From: Paraburkholderia fungorum
Lineage (GTDB): Bacteria; Pseudomonadota; Gammaproteobacteria; Burkholderiales; Burkholderiaceae
Direction: 5' to 3'
Length of the DNA: 64,000 nt
NCBI RefSeq assembly: GCF_900099835.1
Contig: NZ_FNKP01000003.1
Coordinates: forward strand, 1,054,001 to 1,118,000
In this document: positions 16,135 to 24,255 of the stretch, one piece after another
Layout of the letters: each line of letters begins with the position of its first letter
Position numbering within the stretch: position 1 is the stretch's first letter
Notes under the pieces: generated by a model
Told to the model about the DNA's origin: nothing
The model's database searches: none
What the model saw: the letters and a program-made list of their open reading frames with translations, nothing else
Position numbers and translations under genes: made by a program

Positions 16135-17745
16135 TCAAAAGTCGCCTGGGTTCATGTACGGTTGTGACCAGAGAGTCACCTGGAGAATCATCGACTTCCA
16201 CCACGCTTCCTGCATACGCTGAACGACATCTGGAGAATGGCCGCCTTTCTCGAGATAAGGGCGCATTGGCGCGACGGTTGCAGCAGCGAAACCGATGATG
16301 TCTCGGCCACGAATATGAGCGGCAGTGTTGGCGTTGTCGGTGACGTTTTTTTTCGCGCGGTGGTGACGCAATCCGATTTCGTACTGGTAGTCGAGCCATT
16401 CCTGATCGTATTCCGCCCGTGCTGTATCAAGCACCCACTGGGCAAAGCGCTTGCCGACTGCCGCACCATACTCCTTGTCAGGCTCACCGGTTTCCCGGTC
16501 GAAGCTGTAGCTGGCGAGGTGTACGTGCTGCGCAATGATTCCCCGCCACATCGTGACAAGATTTTCGGCCTGATCCTTCAGTACGTCGTAGCTGAGACGG
16601 AGATAGACCATATCTTCGTCGCTGAACAGGCACGTCGCCTTCAGATCTTTTAGCTCATCCAGTGTGATCGGCGACTTGGCAACTTGGTCCGTGCCTGGGT
16701 TGTAGCCGGGAATGTCCTTACTTTCATGGTGATCCTGCATCATGGTCTCTCCTGAAGTGTGCCCTGTCGGGCGAACGGTAATGCTGCCCGCAAGAAATGC
16801 AATGCTTTCTTGCCAGAGCGCCGTACGCATCTGTTCGAGGTGCATGAGGTGAGTTCCGCGAGAGATGGTAATTATCCGACGCTCGGCCGCGCGAACGAGA
16901 TGATCGAACAGCCACTGAGCGTCCGATTCGGATGACACACCATCCCAACTGCCGCGAATAATTGCAACAGGTGCAACTATCGCCTGCGGCGCCCACGCCA
17001 GTTCACCGTGCCATGCACGAAGAATCTCGACTAGCGGGCCTGTCGGTGTCATGACCGCAGGCGGGGCCCGATCACGCGAACCCGGATCGCTATCGAGATA
17101 GGCTTCGGCCCAGACTGCAAAATCCTCGCGCGATAGCACTGGGGACTCCCCGGGCGGGACATCTTCCACGAAGCGGTCATATTGGTCTTCGTTCGTCACG
17201 AATTTCCACGCGGGCAAGGTCGGACGCGGCATATAGCGTGGCCCTTGGCGACACGCTAACGGCGCAAACATTACTACGCGATCAACCTGCGTCGGATGGT
17301 GACACGCAAAGATTCCGGCGGGCATCGAGCCCCAACTATGAGTAATGAGGGATACGCGCGCACAACGGCTGCGTTCAAGGATGAAGTGCACGGCGGCTTC
17401 GACTTGTCCAACTGCACATGCCGCGAGGCTCAGTGGTTGCCCGGCGTCAGCGTCGTCATCCATCTGAGGAAATCGATCAGACCCGCCGAAACCGAGGAAA
17501 TCAAGAGCCCAGACATCGAGTCCGGCCGCGCTGAGCGCGTCGCGCCAGGAGCGGCCTTCAAAGCGATATGCGACAGATAGCGCTGATGGGAAAGTTGCGC
17601 CGTGCAAATACAGAACAGGCGATCGGCCAGCTGGATTTTGTGGGGGCAGATATCGAAGGAATATCTGTAGGCCATCACTGCCGCTGTCCACGAGGAAAGT
17701 TTCTTCGCGGGGGTCGAGTTTGCGGCGATGCGTGTCGGTGAACAT
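16135..17745 (-). CDS. Alpha/beta hydrolase fused to a protoglobin domain
   Basis: This 536-residue reading frame joins two proteins. Residues 1-325 are an alpha/beta hydrolase: SPVLYLHGATFPS, nucleophile elbow THSWGS (Ser137), probable acid Asp268 in GSWDGVSS, probable His299 in GTHLMHL. Residues 362-536 match the protoglobin family (PF11563): TLDELKDLKATCLFSDEDM, MWRGIIAQHVHLASY, and the haem-binding proximal region YEIGLRHHRAKKNVTD with His461/462. No signal peptide is seen. A Shine-Dalgarno lies just before internal Met335 (see 16747-16753), so a free protoglobin may also be made. A GAGG box precedes the ATG at 17745. A NIPSNAP gene follows 8 bases downstream. I know of no described hydrolase-protoglobin fusion. 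Confidence 0.85.
   Translation of the reverse strand: MFTDTHRRKLDPREETFLVDSGSDGLQIFLRYLPPQNPAGRSPVLYLHGATFPSALSVAYRFEGRSWRDALSAAGLDVWALDFLGFGGSDRFPQMDDDADAGQPLSLAACAVGQVEAAVHFILERSRCARVSLITHSWGSMPAGIFACHHPTQVDRVVMFAPLACRQGPRYMPRPTLPAWKFVTNEDQYDRFVEDVPPGESPVLSREDFAVWAEAYLDSDPGSRDRAPPAVMTPTGPLVEILRAWHGELAWAPQAIVAPVAIIRGSWDGVSSESDAQWLFDHLVRAAERRIITISRGTHLMHLEQMRTALWQESIAFLAGSITVRPTGHTSGETMMQDHHESKDIPGYNPGTDQVAKSPITLDELKDLKATCLFSDEDMVYLRLSYDVLKDQAENLVTMWRGIIAQHVHLASYSFDRETGEPDKEYGAAVGKRFAQWVLDTARAEYDQEWLDYQYEIGLRHHRAKKNVTDNANTAAHIRGRDIIGFAAATVAPMRPYLEKGGHSPDVVQRMQEAWWKSMILQVTLWSQPYMNPGDF
16747..16753 (-). promoter_or_regulatory. Internal Shine-Dalgarno before the protoglobin domain
   Basis: The coding strand reads AGGAGAGACC immediately before the two Met codons 335-336 of the fused frame (16743-16738). 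Spacing and strength are those of a genuine start site, so the protoglobin half could be translated on its own. Confidence 0.6.
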
Positions 17746-18089
17746 GGGTACCTCGGCGATTGCCGCTTCGGTTTTGATGTCGCGGAACTTGCCGCATGTA
17801 CTGTTCCCGGTCGTCTTTATTTATATGGGTCGGAGCATGCTCACCCCCCTGTACGGCAGTCGATCTGATCGGCGTGAAGGTCGCCGCTCGCAAGGCGCGG
17901 CAATGCCACGTAAGTCGCTCACCCACTCACTTGCGACAAATGTGTTTTAGGAAAATCGTGCTGGCGTTAGAGAGGATCCGGTTTGACATCAGCCCATGCT
18001 CACCCGCGCAAATGCTGTATGCGCTGTAAAGATGGGATGGAACGCCCCTTGCGCAGGAAACCGTATCCTAGATGATTTGGAGCTAGACA
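17746..18089. other. Divergent intergenic region
   Basis: It lies between the divergent hydrolase-protoglobin operon and the gene at 18090, so it should carry both promoters. TTGACA occurs at about 17983, but a matching -10 box is not clear. No gene was supported. Confidence 0.4.
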
Positions 18090-18653
18090 ATGCATTGGAT
18101 AGATCCCACATGTCTGCCAGAAACCCAAGGAAAGGTGACCCAGTTTCTGTTAAATCCCCATGGAGAGCTGGATGGGCTCGTTCTAGGCAACGACAGGCAG
18201 GTGCATTTTCCGCCTCACTTGTCCAGACAGGTTGCCAAACACATCAGCGTTGGCGAGAGAGTTCGCATCCGTGGTGTCAAGCCGCGCGGTGTTGAAGTCC
18301 TCGCCGCTGTTCAACTGACATCGAGCGCCGGTGTCGTGATTCTCGATGAGGGACCGCGCCATGGGGATGCGAAGCATCACGAGTCGCGTATCGACGGGCG
18401 CGAGATGGAGATTAGCGGCGAAGTCAGGCTTCCGCTTTATGGGCCTAAAGGCGAACTGCGCGGGGCTCTGCTGACCGACGGTACGTCGGTTCGAATGCCT
18501 CCGCATGCCGCCGAGGTACTGTCCGGTTACCTCGTGCCTGGCGTCCACATACAAGTTTGGGGACATGGCGTGAAGAACAAATATGGTCGAACCATCGAGG
18601 TCGATGACATTGCCGAACTGGTCGATGCAGAGGATCCGACGGGTGCGATTTAG
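18090..18653 (+). CDS. Hypothetical protein with two OB-like repeats
   Basis: The 187-residue protein contains two similar halves. The first has LDGLVLGNDRQVHFPPHLSR and VGERVRIRGVKPRG; the second has LRGALLTDGTSVRMPPHAAE and PGVHIQVWGHGVK. Each half has a Gly-Glu-Leu-Xaa-Gly start, a PPH motif and a beta-strand turn as in OB-fold-like domains. No signal peptide or catalytic motif is visible. The internal duplication is clear, the function unknown; nucleic-acid or ligand binding would suit the fold. A GGAGC box precedes the ATG. Confidence 0.65.
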   Translation: MHWIDPTCLPETQGKVTQFLLNPHGELDGLVLGNDRQVHFPPHLSRQVAKHISVGERVRIRGVKPRGVEVLAAVQLTSSAGVVILDEGPRHGDAKHHESRIDGREMEISGEVRLPLYGPKGELRGALLTDGTSVRMPPHAAEVLSGYLVPGVHIQVWGHGVKNKYGRTIEVDDIAELVDAEDPTGAI

Positions 18654-18858
18654 TTGCCACTCGAACGGATGACGGTATGGTTCTGCCTCTCCTGCCATAG
18701 TTCGATAAGGTCAAGCGAGTGCGCAGCACGGTCGGTCTGAACATAGCGTTTTTGGACGTTGAATTGCGAATTCGATTTGAAGCCAAGGTCAATTACGCTG
18801 ATGTTGTTTGCCAAAATACTGGGTAGACATGTCGCTTGCAAATTTGTTGGAGGTCTAG

Positions 18859-19047
18859 ATGATTGATACTTATGTTGTCAAAAGCGGTGAGAAATTTCTT
18901 GGCAGCGGGGAGGATGGCGATATCGGGCTCGCGCCAGTGTTGAAAGAAGCTAAACGCTTCCTTTCTCGTGAGGAAGCCGAAGAGGCTGCGGACAGATACG
19001 CTGATCCTGGATTCGAGATCCTCAAGGTTGATGCGTCGGCCCTTTGA
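18859..19047 (+). CDS. Small acidic hypothetical protein
   Basis: The 62-residue product MIDTYVVKSGEKFLGSGEDG... has a beta-rich start and a helix SREEAEEAADRYADPGFEIL. A strong GGAGG box 7 bases before the ATG supports translation. No family was recognised. It stands alone. Confidence 0.6.
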   Translation: MIDTYVVKSGEKFLGSGEDGDIGLAPVLKEAKRFLSREEAEEAADRYADPGFEILKVDASAL

Positions 19048-19313
19048 CTCAAGAGCCGGTGCACCAGATATGACAACGAGTTGATCCTACGGGCATCGTC
19101 ACACTTTGGCTATTGCACACCTGCTGAAAACGCGCGATGGTTCGAATCACTCACGCGTTAAGGGCGCAAGACGCGGAGGAAGTCTACGGCTGGCTAAAGC
19201 GAAGCACGACGCAGGGCGTCACAGGACAAGATTGCCTGTGCGCTGTGCGCGTCTCACGCATCCGTTGCAAGATTGTTCTCATCCTTAACAAAAGATTTTC
19301 TAGGAGAATTGAA

Positions 19314-19580
19314 ATGAAGAGCGACGCAATTTTCTACGCACTTTGTGCAACAGCAATGTTTTCTTCTTCCGCGATGGCGCAGAACAATCCACCGAGTTCA
19401 TCTCAAGGGTCGAACGCTGGGGACAATGTGCAATCGGCACCGGCGCACAAGTCTTCCTCCCATGCGAAGAAAATAAAACCATCCAAAGGCGAAACTGCAG
19501 GCAATTCCACGCAGCCAGGAGGTACCGCGACCCCGAGTGGCCCGGGAGCACCTGTTAGCGCAAGCGGATCAGGGAGCTAA
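19314..19580 (+). CDS. Small secreted Gly/Ser-rich protein (paralogue 3 of 3)
   Basis: From the ATG at 19314 (AGGAG box) the 88-residue product has a signal peptide, MKSDAIFYALCATAMFSSSA ending AMA, then a mature region rich in Ser, Gly, Pro, Asn and Thr, with a Lys patch (HAKKIKPSKGE) and the ending SASGSGS. The plan matches the proteins at 12221 and 13048. The longer upstream frame from 19137 has no ribosome-binding site and is not used. Confidence 0.7.
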   Translation: MKSDAIFYALCATAMFSSSAMAQNNPPSSSQGSNAGDNVQSAPAHKSSSHAKKIKPSKGETAGNSTQPGGTATPSGPGAPVSASGSGS

Positions 19581-20020
19581 TAGTTAGAAGCGGCGGGGAC
19601 GAAGGTTCAGGGGCCCAACTGAAAATCGTTAAATTTTTGTGCCAGCGACGCTGAGGATGGGCAGACAAGGATTTGGGGAGATTCGAGAAGGATGTGTGCA
19701 GAGATCGGCACAGCCTTTGGTGCTTCACGGCTCTTCCTGGTCTGCTGAAGCGCGTACGAAGAATATCGTAGAGCGAAAGAATCGTTATCGGAGGCAGGCG
19801 GCTAGCCGTTCGATGTTTGCCGGCTTGCAGATGCTGATGAAGCTGTTATGGCGGGCCTTCGTTGGGCGCTCACAATCCTTTTGCTCGGTTGACAAAGTGC
19901 TGCCCGCTAGTCGCTTCAAAGGAATGCAAAAGGGCTGCCGGTCAATATCTAAAGCCCGCCGGACGTTAGGATGTGTACGTGTAACTCGGAAGTCGTTGCC
20001 TCTGATGCATCAGCGCGGAA
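19581..20020. other. Gap without a supported gene
   Basis: A long plus-strand frame (19639-20187) runs antisense through the receiver gene and has no recognisable family, so it is rejected. Nothing else was seen. Confidence 0.4.
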
Positions 20021-20455
20021 CTAGGAGTTCGACTTGTGCGGGTCGCTCAAGCTCTGCAGGAGTGTGGCGAGATGGCAAGGATCTGCCGGCTTTTCGCATA
20101 GAGCGTCAAATCCGGCAGACTTGGCTTGCGAATAGTCGGATGGAGTATTGGCAGCGGTGTATGCGAGAAGTATTGAATCTGCAGTGAGCGGGTCCGCACG
20201 AAGCCGCCTGGCCACGGCGAAGCCTGACATGTCCGGCATCATTATGTCCAAGATGATATAGCTTGGTTGCCAAGTGGCGGCAATTTCAAGCGCAGCGAAG
20301 CCGCCGTAGGCTGTATGCGTTGCAAACCCAAGCAAATCAAGGCATAGCGCAACTGCGTCCGCAGAATCGACGTAGTCGTCAACGATCAGGACTCGCCGGT
20401 TTGCAATCAAGGGGCGTCGCGGTCGCGACATCATTTGGCAGCGCGGCTCGCGCAA
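20021..20455 (-). CDS. Single-domain response regulator (receiver), second copy
   Basis: This 144-residue CheY-like receiver has RVLIVDDYVDSADAVA with the acidic pair, phosphoacceptor Asp70 in YIILDIMMPDMSGF, switch Thr in LLAYTAANTP and Lys in LCEKPADP. It resembles the receiver at 5553-5978 (shared DDYxDSADA) but is clearly distinct. There is no output domain and no adjacent kinase. It may receive phosphate from the hybrid kinase at 47 kb or another kinase outside the window. Confidence 0.85.
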   Translation of the reverse strand: MREPRCQMMSRPRRPLIANRRVLIVDDYVDSADAVALCLDLLGFATHTAYGGFAALEIAATWQPSYIILDIMMPDMSGFAVARRLRADPLTADSILLAYTAANTPSDYSQAKSAGFDALCEKPADPCHLATLLQSLSDPHKSNS

Positions 20456-20719
20456 TTGATACGATTCGATTTGTGGCTCCCAGTTTGAACTTGCCAGTTT
20501 CGCGATTCCGCCTCGATCCTGAACTTATGCCGCTGTGCAGATAGTACGGTATTGCGTGCGTAGTGCGGGAAGTGAGCGAAGGTCTATTTCAGATAGAGCC
20601 TCGACCGCAAGCGATCCGGCCGCCAGCCATTGGTTTTCAATGTGCGTGCGTTTGAGCTTGCATTTCGTCGCAAGCATTTCATCACATCGTGCCCGGGATG
20701 CAGGGGCGATTGATTGGTG

Positions 20720-21180
20720 TACTGCACTGATAGCCAACAGACTGACAGCCACGATCAGCACCTTCGCCACCGGTCATTTCCAGAATGCGGTCTGCAGAAT
20801 TGCCGTCACTATCATCGACCGGAATTGCGCCGATCTTCTCTGCCAATTTCAACCGATCTGGATGGCTGTCGACGACCATTATCTTGCTCGCCCCCTTGAT
20901 TTGCGCCGAGAGTGCTGCCATTAAGCCAACTGGCCCAGCACCATAGATCACGACACTTTCGCCTGGCAACACACCGGCCAGTTCAGTAGCGTGATAGCCC
21001 AGCGGGAAAATGTCAAAGAGCATCACATAGTCATTCTCTTTTTCTTGAGCATCGGGCGGTAACACGAGACAGTTGAAATCATCGAACGGCACGCGCAGAT
21101 ACTCCGCCTGGCCGCCGCTACACGGTCCTATCCCGCCGAATCCATACGCTGCACCGGCCACGCCCGGATTCGCGGTGGAT
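20720..21180 (-). pseudogene. Internal fragment of an FdhA-type formaldehyde dehydrogenase gene
   Basis: The frame encodes about 155 residues nearly identical to residues 106-260 of the intact FdhA encoded at 45291-46427: TANPGVAGAAYGFGGIGP, GESVVIYGAGPVGLMAAL and RILEMTGGEGADRGC. The catalytic zinc ligands (N-terminal) and the C-terminal third are missing, and both ends run into unrelated sequence. It is a two-sided truncation and cannot make an active enzyme. Confidence 0.9.
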
Positions 21181-21280
21181 TCATGCAGTTGTCGCATACG
21201 CCACAGCGCCGCAATGCGAAGGACAAGCAGAACATGTAGTGTGACAATAAGGCGGGGAAACCGACGAGAGCGCCTTGCTC

Positions 21281-21781
21281 TTATCTTCTGCGTGACGGCA
21301 GTGGGCTCGCAAACGGGTTAAAGCCTGAGGCCGCGCCGGGACGCTTAGGGGTGGCTTTGCCGCGCTTGCCCGTCGAAGTAGCGCTGTCCGACAATTGAGC
21401 GAGGAGTTCGTCACTGCCGACGTCACTTTCCGCTCGCTCCGGTTTTTTTCGGGCGGTGCGCTGCGCCTTCTGCGTTTGCGTATGCGGTCGTTCGTTGCTT
21501 TGAGTCGCGCTTGCGTCAGCCAGATGCGCGACGATCGCCGCAAACGATTTCACAACGGAATTCTGCGGTGCCGACGGCATCATTGTCGAGACCACGATCT
21601 CATGCAGCAAACGGCCGTCCACGGAATGCAATGACGCCACTGTTTGCCAGTCGACGTTGTCTACAGCGAGCGCGCCGATCACACGTTCCAGGACCGCAGG
21701 CGACAAAACCCCGCCGTCATACAGACTAACGACGACACGTTCGATTGCCCGGAACGGCGTCGAGGCGGAACGGGTTGGCAC
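21281..21781 (-). CDS. Hypothetical protein with a structured N-terminus and basic tail
   Basis: The 166-residue product begins with a helical region containing VSLYDGGVLSPAVLERVIGA, then VDGRLLHEIVVSTMMP, and continues with a low-complexity Lys/Arg/Ser/Ala tail. I recall similar hypothetical proteins in Burkholderiaceae but no named domain. The GTG start has an AGGA box. It lies 100 bases upstream, on the same strand, of the FdhA fragment. Confidence 0.6.
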   Translation of the reverse strand: MPTRSASTPFRAIERVVVSLYDGGVLSPAVLERVIGALAVDNVDWQTVASLHSVDGRLLHEIVVSTMMPSAPQNSVVKSFAAIVAHLADASATQSNERPHTQTQKAQRTARKKPERAESDVGSDELLAQLSDSATSTGKRGKATPKRPGAASGFNPFASPLPSRRR

Positions 21782-22098
21782 AATAGATCCTCACCAATTT
21801 AAGTATGAAAAAAGATGCACTCCGAGCAACGCGGCTGACATAAGACAACAGCCCAATGGTGCAGTGAACTGACACGAAGGAGGCTGTGGGGGTAAGGAGA
21901 TCGTCCACGGCAACAGTGCAGGAACATGGGTGCAATCCGTTCGGCATGTGAGCATAACAGTCGGGTTCGCGCGCTACATGATCGTCACCTGGACTGCTGA
22001 CCTGTTGCACATCAATTCACTTATGTTCAACAGGACGACCGACCGCGTCTTTGCCGCGGCAGGCCGCCATCAGCTCACGAATTGAACAGTCGCGAAAA
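21782..22098. other. Gap between minus-strand genes
   Basis: No gene, hairpin or repeat was recognised in this 317-base stretch. Confidence 0.35.
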
Positions 22099-22464
22099 CT
22101 ACCCGTGATTTATATCCACCGAACCGGTGCAATGCACAAGCGCGACGAAACTCCTTGTGTCGGCGCTCTGGTCCGCGGTTCGAAACGGAACGACCCAGAG
22201 ATGGTTTTTATCGTCCCAGTGAGATCCTGCCTGAACCTGGACCGCCTTGGCTTTTAACGATGGGTCGCCGGTGGCATTGATCTTGTTCACCAGCGCCTCT
22301 TGCCGCCATTCCGAATCGTGAGTCGAACACTCTCCCGCGTCGGCGGGTTTGCGCGACCAGGGCTTGAGCTCGGAGATAACGAAAGTCAACAGGATCAAGA
22401 CTGCGCAGACGATAGCGACGACCTTGGCATTCTTGCGTTCTCGACGACCAGTTGCTTGCTGCAT
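22099..22464 (-). CDS. Small membrane-anchored hypothetical protein
   Basis: The 121-residue protein has a basic start (MQQATGRRERKNAK), one membrane helix (VVAIVCAVLILLTFVI) and a periplasmic domain of about 88 residues with two Cys (GECSTHD and LVHCTGS) that could form a disulphide. The soluble part includes HLWVVPFRTADQSADTRSFV. No family was recognised. The gene is divergent from the MFS transporter gene. Confidence 0.6.
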   Translation of the reverse strand: MQQATGRRERKNAKVVAIVCAVLILLTFVISELKPWSRKPADAGECSTHDSEWRQEALVNKINATGDPSLKAKAVQVQAGSHWDDKNHLWVVPFRTADQSADTRSFVALVHCTGSVDINHG

Positions 22465-22799
22465 TAGCGACTCCTAAAGTTGACGACAGGAAGGGCTTCT
22501 CTCCTGCGAATGGGTTCGGTTTTTGGTTAGCAAGCGTCGCGCCCACGCCAGTCAACGGCTCGTTGCTTCGAAAACTGAGCGCCGTCCTTCGATCATTCGT
22601 GAGCAAAATTCCGGTATTGCACTGGATGCTTTCCGATTCTCAATTCACCCACGTCGCCGGGTGCGCCCTGAAAAACTCGCGGAGCTGATTTACTTACTTG
22701 GCTACAGCGCTAACCAGGCACCAGACACTCGCCCGAACGTGGCTCCCGCGAGCGAAGAGCGCGTATCATTTCTGGCTGGCAATCCAAAGGATGTCGCTA
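22465..22799. other. Divergent intergenic region upstream of the MFS gene
   Basis: It should hold promoters for the divergent genes at 22464 and 22800. The 3' end carries AAAGGA before the chosen ATG. Longer frames through this stretch are unsupported. Confidence 0.4.
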
Positions 22800-24056
22800 A
22801 TGTCCGAGACCCGTCGCGAATATTCCGAAGGCCGCAGCGAGACGTCGAAATATCGACACGACTATGGGCTTTGGGCGCTCACTTTCAGCTACGTACTGAG
22901 TCAGTTTTTCCGCAGTTACGTTGCGGTCATCTCGACCGAATTGATCGCGGATTTCAGATTCTCACCTGAAATGTTTGGCTGGTTCGCCGGCGCTTTTTTC
23001 CTTGTTTTCGCCGCTGCGCAGATACCGGTCGGCATGCTGTTCGATCGCTTCGGGGTCCGTACGCCGACCGCGATGCTGATGGGCATAGGCGCGTTCAGCG
23101 CCGGCTTGCTGGCGAGCGCAACCAGCGCCTGGCTCGCGATCCTCGCACAGGCGGGAATTGGATTGGGCTGTGCACCGATTTTCAAGGGCCTGCTCAACTA
23201 TGTCCTTGCCAATGGTGCCGGACCCTCGCAGACCCGCGCGGTCACCACCGCGAGCGCTGTCGGGATGGCGGGCGCGCTGGCCGCCGCGTCGCCATTGGGA
23301 CAGATCACCGCGCATGTGGGATGGCGACCTGCCATGACGGTTGCGGCAGCGGCCATGTTCTGCTGCATGCTTGGTGTTGCCCGCTTCGTGACACATCGGA
23401 AGCCGCCGGCTCTCGCGAATTCTCCAATAACGGCACGCGGCGCCTCGGGCCAGAGGGGGCGCCGATTCTGGACGCTTGCACCGGCATGTCTTGCGATGTC
23501 CGTGGGTAGCACGTTCCGTACATCCTGGGGCGGCCCCTATCTCGCGGACGTTTTCCATTTCGATATCGTGGCGCGCGGCAACGCGATGACAATCGCCAGT
23601 ATCGTTGGCACAGGCGCGTCGTTTTGCATTCCGTTTATGGTGCGTTTCTGGTCGCCAAAGCGTATTTCTTTGAGCTGGCTATTGGCCGGTGCGCTTGCAG
23701 CTCTGGTGCTCGCTGTTCTCCCTGACGCAAGTAGTGGGCTCGGTGTGGGACTGATCTGCGTGCTGTTTTCAGTAGGAGCGATCCATCCGCTCGTGATGTC
23801 GCAGGCGAGAGCGATCGTGCCCGCAGGCAGGCTAGGGCTCGCTTTGGGATTTCTAAATAGTCTCGTATTCCTGGGCGTCGCGTTAGCTAGCGGAGGATTT
23901 GGGAAGATTGCCGCTGCATTCAGACACGAGCACGTCACCGCCGCCCAGATTTATGCGCCCCTGTTCATGGCCGCTGCAATGCCATTGTTGATAGGCGCGG
24001 CGGTGTACGTTTTCAGTCCCGCCGCCAAAATCCAACATTCGGGCAACGGGCCGTGA
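22800..24056 (+). CDS. MFS transporter
   Basis: From the ATG at 22800 (AAAGGA box) the product has 418 residues and about twelve membrane helices. The loop between helices 2 and 3 contains GMLFDRFGVRTPTAML, the major facilitator 'D-x-x-G-x-R' motif. Helix 5 has GMAGALAAASPLGQIT. The overall layout resembles anion:proton or sugar-acid symporters, but the substrate cannot be read from the sequence. The upstream extension to 22698 has no ribosome-binding site. The gene converges with the ThDP enzyme gene. Confidence 0.85.
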   Translation: MSETRREYSEGRSETSKYRHDYGLWALTFSYVLSQFFRSYVAVISTELIADFRFSPEMFGWFAGAFFLVFAAAQIPVGMLFDRFGVRTPTAMLMGIGAFSAGLLASATSAWLAILAQAGIGLGCAPIFKGLLNYVLANGAGPSQTRAVTTASAVGMAGALAAASPLGQITAHVGWRPAMTVAAAAMFCCMLGVARFVTHRKPPALANSPITARGASGQRGRRFWTLAPACLAMSVGSTFRTSWGGPYLADVFHFDIVARGNAMTIASIVGTGASFCIPFMVRFWSPKRISLSWLLAGALAALVLAVLPDASSGLGVGLICVLFSVGAIHPLVMSQARAIVPAGRLGLALGFLNSLVFLGVALASGGFGKIAAAFRHEHVTAAQIYAPLFMAAAMPLLIGAAVYVFSPAAKIQHSGNGP

Positions 24057-24255
24057 TCTTTCGAGCGCGGGAGACTCACGGCGAGCAGAAAATTATTCGC
24101 GGCATCGCTACGCGAATATTCTTGGGCATTTGCCCGCGCCGATTGCGCTGCATGTGCCGTTCTCGTCTTTTCGACAGACCGTGAGCAAATGCCCCCGACG
24201 CAGGTATGCAATGTCCAGCACGGCAGTTGAGACGGTTTTTAGCATCTTCACCTCT

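Noticed and set aside
15797..16399. Extended NIPSNAP frame of 200 codons
   Set aside because: The first 91 codons overlap the protoglobin coding sequence in another frame and are Arg/Cys/His-rich; the real start is the ATG at 16126.
19639..20187. Plus-strand frame of 182 codons
   Set aside because: Antisense to the second receiver gene at its 3' half; no domain and no ribosome-binding site.
23198..23592. Minus-strand frames opposite the MFS transporter
   Set aside because: Arg- and Pro-rich shadows; the plus strand encodes a clear 12-helix transporter.
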